A stretch of DNA of 57,555 nucleotides from Gammaproteobacteria bacterium. GTDB taxonomy: Bacteria > Pseudomonadota > Gammaproteobacteria > RBG-16-57-12. The translations under genes were made by a program, and so were the position numbers. A model generated the notes under the pieces. It did no database searches. It saw nothing but the letters and a program-made list of their open reading frames with translations, and had not been told where the DNA came from. Shown here piece after piece: positions 17,469 through 26,046 of this stretch. Within the stretch, counting starts at the first letter, position 1, and the number at the start of each line of letters is the position of its first letter. The stretch lies in assembly GCA_021647245.1 (NCBI GenBank), contig JAKIVC010000019.1:1-57555 (forward strand). The letters are read 5' to 3'.

Positions 17469-19250
17469 ATGCGTAGCCACTATTGCGGCCATGTGAATGA
17501 GTTATTGGTTGACCAGGAAGTACAGCTTTGTGGTTGGGTTCATCGTCGTCGTGATCATGGCGGTGTTATTTTTGTTGATCTGCGTGATCGGGAAGGGTTG
17601 GTGCAAATTGTCTTCGACCCAGACAGACATGAGATGTTTGCCGCCGCCGAGCGCATTCGCAGCGAATATGTGTTGCGGGTTGTGGGCAAGGTACGGGCGC
17701 GCCCTGAGGGGACAATCAACCCAGAAATGGCAACCGGTCAAATAGAGATTTTAGCCCTTGAACTCGAAGTGCTTAGTCAGGCAGAAACGCCCCCTTTCCA
17801 ACTGGATGATGAGCGGGTTTCGGAAGAGCATAGACTTCGTTACCGTTATATTGACCTGCGCCGCCCCGAGATGTTTCAGCGTCTGAAGATTCGCTCAGAT
17901 GTTACCCGTGTGTTGCGTAACTTCCTGGATAATCAGGGCTTCCTTGATGTTGAAACCCCCATCCTGACCAAGGCAACCCCAGAGGGTGCGCGGGATTACC
18001 TGGTGCCGAGTCGTACCCACCAAGGCAGCTTTTTTGCGTTGCCGCAGTCGCCCCAGTTGTTCAAGCAGCTGTTGATGGTTTCGGGTATTGATCGCTACTA
18101 CCAAGTGGTGCGCTGTTTCCGCGATGAAGATCTGCGTGCCGATCGTCAGCCAGAGTTTACACAGCTGGATATTGAGACCTCGTTTATGGATGAGGATCAA
18201 ATCATGGCGATAACAGAAGATATGTTGCGCGAGGTGTTTGCCAAGGTGCTGGAAGTGGCACTGCCTAACCCATTCCCCCGTATGCCCTATTCCGAAGCGA
18301 TTAGCCGCTTTGGTGTTGATAAGCCTGATCTTCGCATTCCTTTGGAGCTGGTCGATATCGACGATGTATTAAAGGATGTTGAGTTTAAAGTCTTCTCTGG
18401 CCCGGCAAGCGATCCCAAGGGGCGTGTTGCTGCGTTGCGACTGCCCAAAGGTGCCGAGCTAAGCCGTAAAGAGATTGATAACTATACCAAATACGTTGGT
18501 ATCTACGGTGCTCGAGGCTTAGCGTACATCAAATGCAATGATGTTGCGGCGGGCCGTGAAGGCTTGCAATCACCCATTTTGAAGTTTTTGCCGGATCAGA
18601 CAATCAAAACAATTATGCAGCGCACCGGCGCAGAAGATGGCGATTTAGTCTTCTTTGGTGCAGATAAAGCAAATATTGTTAATGAGTCACTGGGCGCACT
18701 GCGTGTCAAATTGGGGCACGACCGTGGCTTGGTGACACGCGGCTGGAAGCCTCTCTGGGTAGTCGACTTCCCCATGTTTGAGTGGGATGAGAAGGCCAAC
18801 CGCTATACAGCGCTTCACCACCCGTTCACAGCACCCAGCAGTGATATTTCGCCCGAACAGTTGCAGGACAAGGCGGCCACGGCACTCTCCCGTGCCTATG
18901 ACTGCGTCTTAAATGGTACCGAAATAGGCGGTGGTTCAATTCGTATCTACCGTGAGGCGATGCAAACAGCCGTTTTCCGCACCCTGGGTATCAGTGACGA
19001 AGAGGCGCAGGATAAGTTTGGTTTTCTTTTGGATGCACTCAAACACGGCTGCCCACCCCATGGCGGGCTAGCCTTTGGTCTGGATCGGCTGGTGATGTTG
19101 ATGACCGGTGCATCATCAATACGCGAGGTGATGGCATTTCCCAAGACGCAGAGTGCCAGCTGTATGTTGACCAGCGCGCCCTCAGCTGTTGATGATAAGC
19201 AGTTGCGAGAGCTGGGCATTCGCCAGCGCACCCAGCAGCCATCCGAGTAA
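17469..19250 (+). CDS. aspS: Aspartate--tRNA ligase
   Basis: A bacterial-type class II AspRS of 593 residues, normal length. It has an N-terminal anticodon-binding OB fold (about 1-110; [20 protein letters not shown]), class II motif 2 ([20 protein letters not shown]), the bacterial GAD insertion domain (about 290-410), and motif 3 ([15 protein letters not shown]). A good GGAAGGA site precedes the ATG. Whether the enzyme is discriminating or also makes Asp-tRNA(Asn) cannot be judged without knowing whether gatCAB and asnS are present. It follows the fmdB-like gene by 118 bp and precedes nadA by 44 bp. Confidence 0.96.
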   Translation: MRSHYCGHVNELLVDQEVQLCGWVHRRRDHGGVIFVDLRDREGLVQIVFDPDRHEMFAAAERIRSEYVLRVVGKVRARPEGTINPEMATGQIEILALELEVLSQAETPPFQLDDERVSEEHRLRYRYIDLRRPEMFQRLKIRSDVTRVLRNFLDNQGFLDVETPILTKATPEGARDYLVPSRTHQGSFFALPQSPQLFKQLLMVSGIDRYYQVVRCFRDEDLRADRQPEFTQLDIETSFMDEDQIMAITEDMLREVFAKVLEVALPNPFPRMPYSEAISRFGVDKPDLRIPLELVDIDDVLKDVEFKVFSGPASDPKGRVAALRLPKGAELSRKEIDNYTKYVGIYGARGLAYIKCNDVAAGREGLQSPILKFLPDQTIKTIMQRTGAEDGDLVFFGADKANIVNESLGALRVKLGHDRGLVTRGWKPLWVVDFPMFEWDEKANRYTALHHPFTAPSSDISPEQLQDKAATALSRAYDCVLNGTEIGGGSIRIYREAMQTAVFRTLGISDEEAQDKFGFLLDALKHGCPPHGGLAFGLDRLVMLMTGASSIREVMAFPKTQSASCMLTSAPSAVDDKQLRELGIRQRTQQPSE

Positions 19251-19294
19251 TAACCGGTGGCGCAAGCCACCCTTGCCAGTGAAGAGACAGGGCT

Positions 19295-20398
19295 ATGGCC
19301 ACAATGACCATTGATAGGCAGCAATTGAGTGATCAGCTAAGTGATCAGGAGATTCAGGAACGTATTGTTGTAGCCAGGGCGGCGCTAGGTAAGCGGGTAA
19401 TGATTTTGGGGCACCACTACCAGCGTGACGAGGTGTTTCAGCATGCGGATGTGTCGGGTGACTCCCTCAAGCTCTCACGCGCCGCCGCCGCATCGGATGC
19501 CGAGTACATTGTCTTTTGTGGTGTACATTTCATGGCGGAAGTTGCGGATATTATCTCTCGCCCGGAGCAGATCGCTCTCTTGCCAGACCTCGCAGCAGGC
19601 TGTTCAATGGCGGATATGGCCAATTTGGCTAATGTCGAACGCGCTTGGCGGGAGCTGAATGAAGTGCTGGATGCCGAGTCATCCATCACCCCGGTCACTT
19701 ATATCAACTCGGCAGCTGACCTGAAGGCTTTTTGTGCTCGCCACGGTGGAATTGTCTGCACCTCGACCAACGCACAGAGCGTGCTGCAGTGGTCATTTAG
19801 TCAGAAGGAGAAAATTCTCTTCTTTCCTGATCAGCACCTAGGGCGTAATACCGGCTACAAGATGGGCATTCCGCTGGAAGAGATGGTGGTGTGGGATTTT
19901 GATCAGCCCATGGGTGGCCTGAGCGCTGAAGAGATCAACAACGCCAAGATGATCCTCTGGAAAGGCTTTTGCTCGGTCCATCAAATGTTCAAACCTGAAC
20001 ATATTGACCGCTTCAAGGAGAAGTACCCGGATGGAAAAGTAATTTCACACCCGGAGTCGAGCTTCGAAGTTTGCCAGAAATCCGACTATGTCGGCTCCAC
20101 CGAATATATTATCAATGTTATTCGTGACTCAGAGCCGGACAGCCGCTGGCTAGTAGGAACCGAGCTTAACCTGGTTAATCGCCTGCACGAGCAGTTTAAG
20201 CATGAGGGCAAAAACGTACACTTCATGTCACCGATGGTCTGCATGTGCTCAACCATGTTCCGGATCGACCCGCTGCAGCTCTGCAAAATCCTTGAGTCAC
20301 TGGTGGAAGGTCGGGTAATTAACCAGGTAAAGGTTGAAAGCCAAGAGGCTGAGCAGGCACGCACCGCGTTGCAGCGTATGTTTGATGTGTCACCCTAA
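19295..20398 (+). CDS. nadA: Quinolinate synthase NadA
   Basis: A [4Fe-4S] enzyme condensing iminoaspartate with dihydroxyacetone phosphate to quinolinate in de novo NAD synthesis. It has 367 residues. Visible signatures are ILGHHYQRDEV near the N-terminus, GDSLKLSRAA, the first cluster Cys in AAGCSMADM (C103), the second in WKGFCSVHQ (C226) and the third in MVCMCSTM (C316/C318). Its TAA stop lies inside a copy of the 19-bp repeat that also ends the element at 16825-16984, so an insertion or excision event touches the end of the gene. The C-terminus looks complete. Confidence 0.95.
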   Translation: MATMTIDRQQLSDQLSDQEIQERIVVARAALGKRVMILGHHYQRDEVFQHADVSGDSLKLSRAAAASDAEYIVFCGVHFMAEVADIISRPEQIALLPDLAAGCSMADMANLANVERAWRELNEVLDAESSITPVTYINSAADLKAFCARHGGIVCTSTNAQSVLQWSFSQKEKILFFPDQHLGRNTGYKMGIPLEEMVVWDFDQPMGGLSAEEINNAKMILWKGFCSVHQMFKPEHIDRFKEKYPDGKVISHPESSFEVCQKSDYVGSTEYIINVIRDSEPDSRWLVGTELNLVNRLHEQFKHEGKNVHFMSPMVCMCSTMFRIDPLQLCKILESLVEGRVINQVKVESQEAEQARTALQRMFDVSP

Positions 20399-20412
20399 GT
20401 CCGACAGCCTCC
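20394..20412. repeat. Solitary copy of the 19-bp element end overlapping the nadA stop codon
   Basis: Matches the right end of the element at 16966-16984 at 18 of 19 positions and in the same orientation. It includes the nadA stop codon (20396-20398). Confidence 0.55.
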
Positions 20413-20458
20413 TGGGGTGCTCAATTTTTGCTCAGCTTAAACCCAGCCAGACGCTGCT

Positions 20459-21295
20459 CTAACGCGATTTTCGGTTTTCTCGCAGCAGCGACTTAAGCTC
20501 ATTAATATCCTGCTTCAAGCCCTGTATTTCACCGCTTAACTGTTGATGCTCAGTCTGCACCACCGCCTCAATGCTCTCCTTATCTTGCTCCGTTTTGTTT
20601 GCTTGCACACTCTGCATGGCATCAATGATAATCGCGATAAACAGATTCAACATGGTGAATGTAGCGATCAAAATAAAGGGGATGAAGAATGCCCACGCAT
20701 AAGCATGTGTCTCCATTACCGGCCTGACAATCCCCATCGACCAGCTCTCCAGGGTCATTATCTGGAACAGGGTATACATTGAGCCGCCCAGTGAGCCAAA
20801 CCACTCGGGGTGGTCAGCACCAAACAGCTCTGTCGCCATTACCGAAAATACATAGAAAATAATCGACATCAAACCTGCCACTGAAACGATACCAGGAATC
20901 GCACCCAACAGCGCCTCAGCAACCACGCGCAGTTGGGGGACGAGAGAGATTAGTCGCAGTACCCGCAAGATACGTAGCACCCGCAGAACTTCAAGTGGCC
21001 CGCTGGCCGGAATCAAAGCAATCGCAACAATCACAAAATCAAATACATTCCATGCGCTGCCAAAAAACCGCCCCCTGAAAGCGTAGAGCTTAGTAGAGAT
21101 TTCAATAACAAACACCGTCAACACGGCATTATCAAAAAGAGTTAGCCAATAGCCATACTCGGCCTCAAACGCATCAGAAGTCGCCAACCCCAGACTGATC
21201 GCATTCAATATAATCAAGCCGATAATAAAGTATTGAACCCGACTGGATTCAATCCACACGCCGGCGCGGGTGCGTAAAGGTGTTGCAGATTTCAT
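20459..21295 (-). CDS. Voltage-gated ion channel, NavBac type
   Basis: A single-domain six-helix channel of 278 residues, the size of bacterial voltage-gated sodium channels, which work as tetramers. S1 starts near residue 20. S4 carries arginines every third residue (R105, R108, R111, R114 in LRVLRILRVLR). The pore loop has TLESWSM (181-187), very close to the TLESWSM/TLESWS selectivity filter of known sodium-selective NavBac proteins. S6 (FILIATFTMLNLFIAIIIDAM) is followed by a C-terminal coiled coil (about 235-275). Sodium selectivity is inferred from the filter. The gene is convergent with nadA and reads away from the restriction operon. Confidence 0.92.
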   Translation of the reverse strand: MKSATPLRTRAGVWIESSRVQYFIIGLIILNAISLGLATSDAFEAEYGYWLTLFDNAVLTVFVIEISTKLYAFRGRFFGSAWNVFDFVIVAIALIPASGPLEVLRVLRILRVLRLISLVPQLRVVAEALLGAIPGIVSVAGLMSIIFYVFSVMATELFGADHPEWFGSLGGSMYTLFQIMTLESWSMGIVRPVMETHAYAWAFFIPFILIATFTMLNLFIAIIIDAMQSVQANKTEQDKESIEAVVQTEHQQLSGEIQGLKQDINELKSLLRENRKSR

Positions 21296-21574
21296 AGAGA
21301 CCTCGTTATTACAAGATTTTCACAATAATTTTTGTGGAGAACAGTTCGGATACTTCGTGCGGAATCAATAGACAAGCGAGAGAGTGCATAATTCACGAAT
21401 GGGGCATTTGTAGAGAAAATTTTTCAGGAAACTTAACTCAGCCTGACAACGCAGCGGGTAGTTTCGACAGCCCCCTATCTTGGTTTATTATACCCCAACA
21501 GCAAACCGCTGATTCGCTTACTTCCGTATTCTTCGAAGATTCTATGCAGCATTACTAATAATGCACTAAATTTA
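21296..21574. other. Intergenic region between the channel gene and the restriction operon
   Basis: No credible gene. AT-rich compared with its left neighbours. It contains a short near-palindrome CATTACTAATAATG at 21549-21562 just before the candidate operon promoter. Confidence 0.5.
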
Positions 21575-21604
21575 TTGGCAGGCGCTGCTTTTTAGACTTA
21601 TTAT
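21575..21604 (+). promoter_or_regulatory. Candidate promoter of the type I restriction operon
   Basis: TTGGCA (21575-21580), an 18-bp spacer and TATTAT (21599-21604), 30 bp before the first start codon of the operon. It is the best match in the gap but is unproven. Confidence 0.4.
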
Positions 21605-21633
21605 TGCGTTATTGGTAATGGCGCAGAAATAAT

Positions 21634-22206
21634 ATGATTAGTTTAAGTGAAATTGCAGATATATCCGCAGGCTACTCTTTTCGTGGAAAGATAGAAGAGC
21701 AAGCGGGCACGGGTATACATGCCATCCAGATGAAAGATGTATCGGAAGAGAGCGGGCTTAACCACGATACGGTTGTGGAGACCTCCTTGCCGAGTAAGCG
21801 CACCCCTGATTGGCTACAAGCGGGTGATATCCTATTTATTGCTCGTGGCTCTCGTATCTTTGCAACTTTATATGATGGGGTTTTTAAAGCTGCCATCGCA
21901 TCACCTCATTTCTTTGTCATTCGAATGACAAATCAAAATGCTTTGCCTGAATTTATTGCATGGCAACTGAATCAGAGTCCCGCTAGGCGCTACTTTGATA
22001 AAGAAGCGGAAGGTTCCGTTGCCAAAAGTGTTAAGCGTACATCGCTGGATAAAACACCTATTTCACTGCCAAACCTGCAAAGGCAGCAAACTATTTTAAA
22101 GCTACACAAGAATATACATGAGCAAAAACTGATTCATCGTGAGCTGATAAACAATGCGGACAAACTTATGAAAGATGTTGCGCTTAACCTGGAAGGACAA
22201 CAGTAA
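21634..22206 (+). CDS. Half-size type I specificity subunit (single-TRD HsdS-like)
   Basis: A 190-residue protein with one target-recognition domain (MISLSEIADISAGYSFRG to about residue 145) and one short helical conserved region (QRQQTILKLHKNIHEQKLIHRELINNA). Full HsdS proteins have two of each and about 400 residues. It is not an obvious fragment: it starts with a proper TRD opening and ends in a complete helix. Its stop is immediately followed by the hsdM ATG. Half-size S proteins can dimerise to give a working subunit with a palindromic target; whether this one does so is an inference. It is encoded in addition to a full HsdS at 24877. Confidence 0.8.
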   Translation: MISLSEIADISAGYSFRGKIEEQAGTGIHAIQMKDVSEESGLNHDTVVETSLPSKRTPDWLQAGDILFIARGSRIFATLYDGVFKAAIASPHFFVIRMTNQNALPEFIAWQLNQSPARRYFDKEAEGSVAKSVKRTSLDKTPISLPNLQRQQTILKLHKNIHEQKLIHRELINNADKLMKDVALNLEGQQ

Positions 22207-23829
22207 ATGAATAACCCAATCAGCCAAGGTGCTATTAATAAAGCCCTATGGGGAGCCTGTGACACGTTCCGTGGAACTGTCAGTGCAGATACCTATAAAG
22301 ACTTTATCCTTACCATGTTGTTTCTGAAATATATCTCAGACGTTTGGCAAGACCATTATGATGGCTATAAAGATGAGTATGGTGATGAACCAGAGCTTAT
22401 TAAAGAGATGATGAAAAATGAACGCTTCGTTCTTCCAGAAGCCTCAAGCTTCTACTCTCTATATGAGAAACGTCATGAACCCGGTAACGGTGAACGAATT
22501 GACCAAGCACTTCATGCCTTGGAAGAATCCAACGGAACCAAGCTACGTGATGCATCAAAATCAGTCTTCCAAGATATCAGTTTTAATACTGACAAGCTGG
22601 GTGAAGAGAAACAAAAAAATACGATCCTTCGCCACTTGCTAGAAGACTTTGCCAAAGATGAATTAAATCTTCGTCCTAGCCGTGTAGGTTCACTCGATGT
22701 GATCGGTAATGCTTATGAATATCTAATCAAACACTTCGCCGCAGGTGGTGGGCAGAAGGCTGGAGAATTTTATACCCCGCCAGAAGTATCCGACTTAATA
22801 GCCGAATTATTAGACCCACAAGAAGGTGACACCATATGTGATCCCGCTTGTGGATCAGGCTCATTGCTTATGAAATGTGGCCGCAAAATCCGTGAAAATT
22901 TCGACAGCAAGAAATATGCACTTTATGGACAAGAGGCTATCGGATCAACTTGGTCGCTCGCAAAAATGAACATGTTCCTGCACGGTGAAGATAACCACAA
23001 AATCGAATGGGGCGATACCATCCGCAATCCAAAACTTTTGGATAACAACGGCGGTCTAATGCATTTTGATATCGTTACCGCTAATCCGCCATTTAGTTTA
23101 GATAAATGGGGGCATGACGAAGCGGATAACGATAAATTCGGACGTTTTCGCCGAGGCATACCACCAAAGGCTAAAGGTGATTATGCGTTTATTCTGCACA
23201 TGATTGAAACTATGAAACCAAGCACTGGCCGCATGGGCGTTGTTGTTCCGCATGGTGTTTTATTTCGTGGCAGCTCTGAAGGGAAAATTCGCAAGAAACT
23301 GATCGAAGAGGGCTTGCTTGATTGTGTTATTGGTCTGCCGGAAAAGCTTTTTTACGGCACAGGTATTCCGGCGGCGGTTTTGATATTTCGCAAAGGCAAC
23401 CCCACCCCAACCCTCCCCTTGCCAGGGGAGGGAGCTAAATCAAACCCCTCTCTCGGCCAAGGGGAGGGAGGCAAATCAAGCGCCTCCCCCTGCCAAGGGG
23501 GAGGCCGGGAGGGGGTGCTTTTTATCGACGCCAGCCGTGAATGCAAAGCAGGTAAAAATCAAAACCTGCTAACCACTGAGAACATCAACAAGATCGTCGA
23601 GACCTATAAGGCAAGAGAGACTACAGACAAATATTCATACCTAGCCAATCTTGACGAAATCAAAGAAAATGATTTCAACCTCAACATCCCAAGATATGTA
23701 GATACCTTTGAGGAAGAAGAAGAGATCGACCTGATGGCCGTGCGTAAAGAACGCGAAGAACTAAAAGTACAACTAGCCAGCCTAGAGACTGAAATGGACG
23801 GCTATATAAAGGAGCTTGGCTATGAGTAA
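22207..23829 (+). CDS. hsdM: Type I restriction-modification DNA methylase HsdM, with in-frame repeat insertion
   Basis: Adenine N6 methylase subunit, 540 residues. N-terminal HsdM_N domain (about 8-150), GEFYTPPEVSDLIAEL, motif I DPACGSGSLL (212-221), motif IV TANPPFSLDKW (NPPF at 293-296) and the C-terminal NDFNLNIPRYVDTFEEEEEID. Residues about 399-436 are foreign: three palindromic repeat units encode TPTLPLPGEGAKSNPSLGQ and similar Pro/Gly-rich peptide between VLIFRKGN and VLFIDASRE, where other HsdM proteins have only a few linker residues. The catalytic motifs are untouched and the frame is kept, so the protein may be active. The stop overlaps the rhuM start by 8 nt. Confidence 0.93.
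   Translation: MNNPISQGAINKALWGACDTFRGTVSADTYKDFILTMLFLKYISDVWQDHYDGYKDEYGDEPELIKEMMKNERFVLPEASSFYSLYEKRHEPGNGERIDQALHALEESNGTKLRDASKSVFQDISFNTDKLGEEKQKNTILRHLLEDFAKDELNLRPSRVGSLDVIGNAYEYLIKHFAAGGGQKAGEFYTPPEVSDLIAELLDPQEGDTICDPACGSGSLLMKCGRKIRENFDSKKYALYGQEAIGSTWSLAKMNMFLHGEDNHKIEWGDTIRNPKLLDNNGGLMHFDIVTANPPFSLDKWGHDEADNDKFGRFRRGIPPKAKGDYAFILHMIETMKPSTGRMGVVVPHGVLFRGSSEGKIRKKLIEEGLLDCVIGLPEKLFYGTGIPAAVLIFRKGNPTPTLPLPGEGAKSNPSLGQGEGGKSSASPCQGGGREGVLFIDASRECKAGKNQNLLTTENINKIVETYKARETTDKYSYLANLDEIKENDFNLNIPRYVDTFEEEEEIDLMAVRKEREELKVQLASLETEMDGYIKELGYE
23401..23516. repeat. GC-rich palindromic repeat cluster inside hsdM
   Basis: Three units. CCCTCCCC-TTGCCA-GGGGAGGG at 23411-23432 is a perfect stem. 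A degenerate unit lies at about 23445-23469. GCCTCCCCC-TGCCAA-GGGGGAGGC at 23482-23505 is a 9-bp perfect stem. The outer flanks (CACCCCAACC... and ...GGGAGGGGGTG) are roughly complementary too. It is translated in frame within hsdM. Confidence 0.9.
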
Positions 23830-24874
23830 AGATGGCTCCGAAGGCGAATATCCATCATTAAGCGTTAAGGACGAGGTAACGGACTTTCTTCTTTACACAG
23901 CTCCGAATAGTGAGGTAAAAATCGAGGTGCTGCTAAACGATGAAACCCTGTGGCTAACGCAAAAGCGCATGGCTGAACTGTTTGGTGTAGGTGTGCCTGC
24001 TGTTTCAAAACATTTGAAAAATATCTTTGAATATAATGAGTTAGAAGAAAAGTCAGTTATTTCCATTTTGGAAACAACTGCCGAAGATGGGAAAAACTAC
24101 CAAACCAAATATTACAACCTCGATGCTGTGATATCTGTCGGCTACCGTGTCAACTCGGCACAAGCCACCCAGTTCCGTATCTGGGCAACTAATTTAATCA
24201 AAGAGTACATCATCAAAGGCTTTGCCATGGATGATGAGCGCCTGAAAAACGGGCGCTATTTTGGTAAGGACTACTTCAAAGAGCTGCTAGAGCGTATCCG
24301 CTCTATCCGTGCCAGCGAGAGAAGAATCTACCAACAAATCACAGATATCTTTGCCGAATGCAGTATCGACTATGATCCAAAATCAGATACAACAAGACAG
24401 TTCTATGCCCATGTGCAAGATAAATTTCACTATGCCATAACGGGTCAAACAGCCGCGGAAATCATCTATAACCATGTCGATGCCAGCAAACCCTTAATGG
24501 GCATCAAATCATATAAAAACTCCCCCGATGGCCGCATCCTAAAATCAGATACCACAATCGGAAAAAACTACCTGCAAGAAGATGACATCAAAAAACTGGA
24601 AAGAGCCGTGTCTAGTTTTTTTGATTATATTGAAGGGATAATCGAGCGCCGCACCAGTTTTAGCATGGAAAGTTTTGCTGAGAGCGTAAAGAAATTCCTA
24701 GAATTTAATGAATATAAAATACTAGATGGTTTCGGAAAAATATCCCGTAAACAGGCAGAACAGAAAGCCATATCAGAATATGAAAAGTTTAACAAAATTC
24801 AGAAAATAGAGTCAGACTTTGATAAGAAGATCAAAGCCTTTTTGAAAGAACAGGAAAATAAGGGAGAGTGTTAG
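23822..24874 (+). CDS. RhuM family protein
   Basis: A 350-residue member of the RhuM family (named from a Salmonella pathogenicity-island gene), often found inside type I restriction loci. The N-terminal part (about 10-100) is a helix-turn-helix-like module (ETLWLTQKRMAELFGVGVPA, then VSKHLKNIFEYNEL). Next come the conserved YYNLDAVISVGYRVNSAQAT and FRIWATNLIKEYIIKGFAMDDERLKNG segments, and a Fic/Doc-like C-terminal region (LMGIKSYKN, then a helical, Lys-rich tail). The molecular function is unknown. The ATG at 23822 overlaps the hsdM stop by 8 nt and I chose it over the TTG at 23816. Codon use is AT-richer than in the efflux and dcw genes. Confidence 0.85.
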   Translation: MSKDGSEGEYPSLSVKDEVTDFLLYTAPNSEVKIEVLLNDETLWLTQKRMAELFGVGVPAVSKHLKNIFEYNELEEKSVISILETTAEDGKNYQTKYYNLDAVISVGYRVNSAQATQFRIWATNLIKEYIIKGFAMDDERLKNGRYFGKDYFKELLERIRSIRASERRIYQQITDIFAECSIDYDPKSDTTRQFYAHVQDKFHYAITGQTAAEIIYNHVDASKPLMGIKSYKNSPDGRILKSDTTIGKNYLQEDDIKKLERAVSSFFDYIEGIIERRTSFSMESFAESVKKFLEFNEYKILDGFGKISRKQAEQKAISEYEKFNKIQKIESDFDKKIKAFLKEQENKGEC

Positions 24875-24876
24875 TT

Positions 24877-26046
24877 ATGGTTCCTGATGGATGGAGGGCG
24901 ACACAGGTCGGCGACATAGCAAGGTTTTTTTCAGGAGGCACTCCTAGTAAGAAGAATCCATATTATTGGGGAGGAGATCATCCTTGGATATCAGGCAAAG
25001 ACCTTAAACAGCATTATCTATATTCAAGTATTGATAAATTAACAGATGAAGGGCTTAAAAACTCTAAACAGGCACCCAAGGGGGCTACTTTAATTCTAGT
25101 TAGAGGGATGACATTACTTAAAGATTTTCCCGTTGGATATGCAGCTAAGCGTGTTTCTTTCAATCAAGATATTAAGGCTTTAATTCCAAATAAAGGGATG
25201 AGTGATTTATACCTTTCATTTCTTTTGGCCGGAAATAAAAATTTAATTAAACAATTAGTAAGTACGGCTGGGCATGGCACCGGAAGGTTGGACAGTAATA
25301 GTATAAAAGCATTTCCTGTAAATGTCCCTCCCCTCTCAGAACAAAATAAAATCGCCAAAATTCTATCAACATGGGATAAGGCGATTGAGGTAACGGAAAA
25401 GCTACTGAACAACAGCCAGCAACAAAAAAAATCCCTCATGCAGCAACTGCTTACTGGGAAAAAACGGCTGGCGGGGTTTGGTGGGGAGTGGGATAAAAAA
25501 TCTCTTTCTAAGATAGCTGATATTGTGATGGGGTCATCACCTAAATCAGAGAGCTATAATAAGCTTAAAAAAGGTCTGCCCTTATTACAGGGGAATGCAG
25601 ATATAAAAAATAGAATGTCTGTCCCAAGAGTTTATACGTCTCAGATAACAAAAGAATGTTTTGTGGGTGATATTTTGCTTAGTGTAAGAGCACCCGTTGG
25701 GGAGGTTTCTCGTTCAAAGCATCATGCGTGTATAGGACGAGGCATAGCAGCAATAAGAGCCAAAGAAGATACATCGCAAAATTATCTATATCAATGGCTA
25801 TTACACTTTGAGCCAAAATGGGCAAGGCTCTCACAGGGGAGTACATTTGAAGCTGTTAACAGTAACGATATTAAAACACTGCATATTGATGTCCCTCAAA
25901 AAGAAGAACAACAAAAAATAGCCTCAATCCTCTCCACTGCCGACAAAGAAATCGAAACCCTGCAACAAAAACTCAACCACCTAAAACAAGAAAAAAAGGC
26001 ACTCATGCAACAACTGCTCACGGGCAAGCGTAGGGTGGTGCTATGA
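24877..26046 (+). CDS. hsdS: Type I restriction specificity subunit HsdS (two TRDs)
   Basis: DNA-recognition subunit of the type I enzyme, about 389 residues. TRD1 (PDGWRATQVGDIARFFSGGTPS to about 150) and conserved helical region 1 (LSTWDKAIEVTEKLLNNSQQ, then KKSLMQQLLTGKKRL) are followed by TRD2 (about 205-340) and helical region 2 (ILSTADKEIETLQQKLNHL, then KALMQQLLTGKRR). The two helical regions are near-copies, as expected of HsdS. The ATG at 24877 fits better than the GTG at 24868 because a GGGAGA site lies 9 nt before it. The stop overlaps the next start (ATGA). The target sequence cannot be predicted. Confidence 0.93.
   Translation: MVPDGWRATQVGDIARFFSGGTPSKKNPYYWGGDHPWISGKDLKQHYLYSSIDKLTDEGLKNSKQAPKGATLILVRGMTLLKDFPVGYAAKRVSFNQDIKALIPNKGMSDLYLSFLLAGNKNLIKQLVSTAGHGTGRLDSNSIKAFPVNVPPLSEQNKIAKILSTWDKAIEVTEKLLNNSQQQKKSLMQQLLTGKKRLAGFGGEWDKKSLSKIADIVMGSSPKSESYNKLKKGLPLLQGNADIKNRMSVPRVYTSQITKECFVGDILLSVRAPVGEVSRSKHHACIGRGIAAIRAKEDTSQNYLYQWLLHFEPKWARLSQGSTFEAVNSNDIKTLHIDVPQKEEQQKIASILSTADKEIETLQQKLNHLKQEKKALMQQLLTGKRRVVL

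Noticed and set aside
21334-21558. A 74-codon frame before the restriction operon
   Set aside because: No ribosome binding site and no recognisable composition or motif; it lies in an AT-rich regulatory gap.
23401-23516. CRISPR-like or simple tandem repeat in hsdM
   Set aside because: The units are palindromes of unequal spacing with no spacers of constant length, matching dispersed palindromic elements instead.
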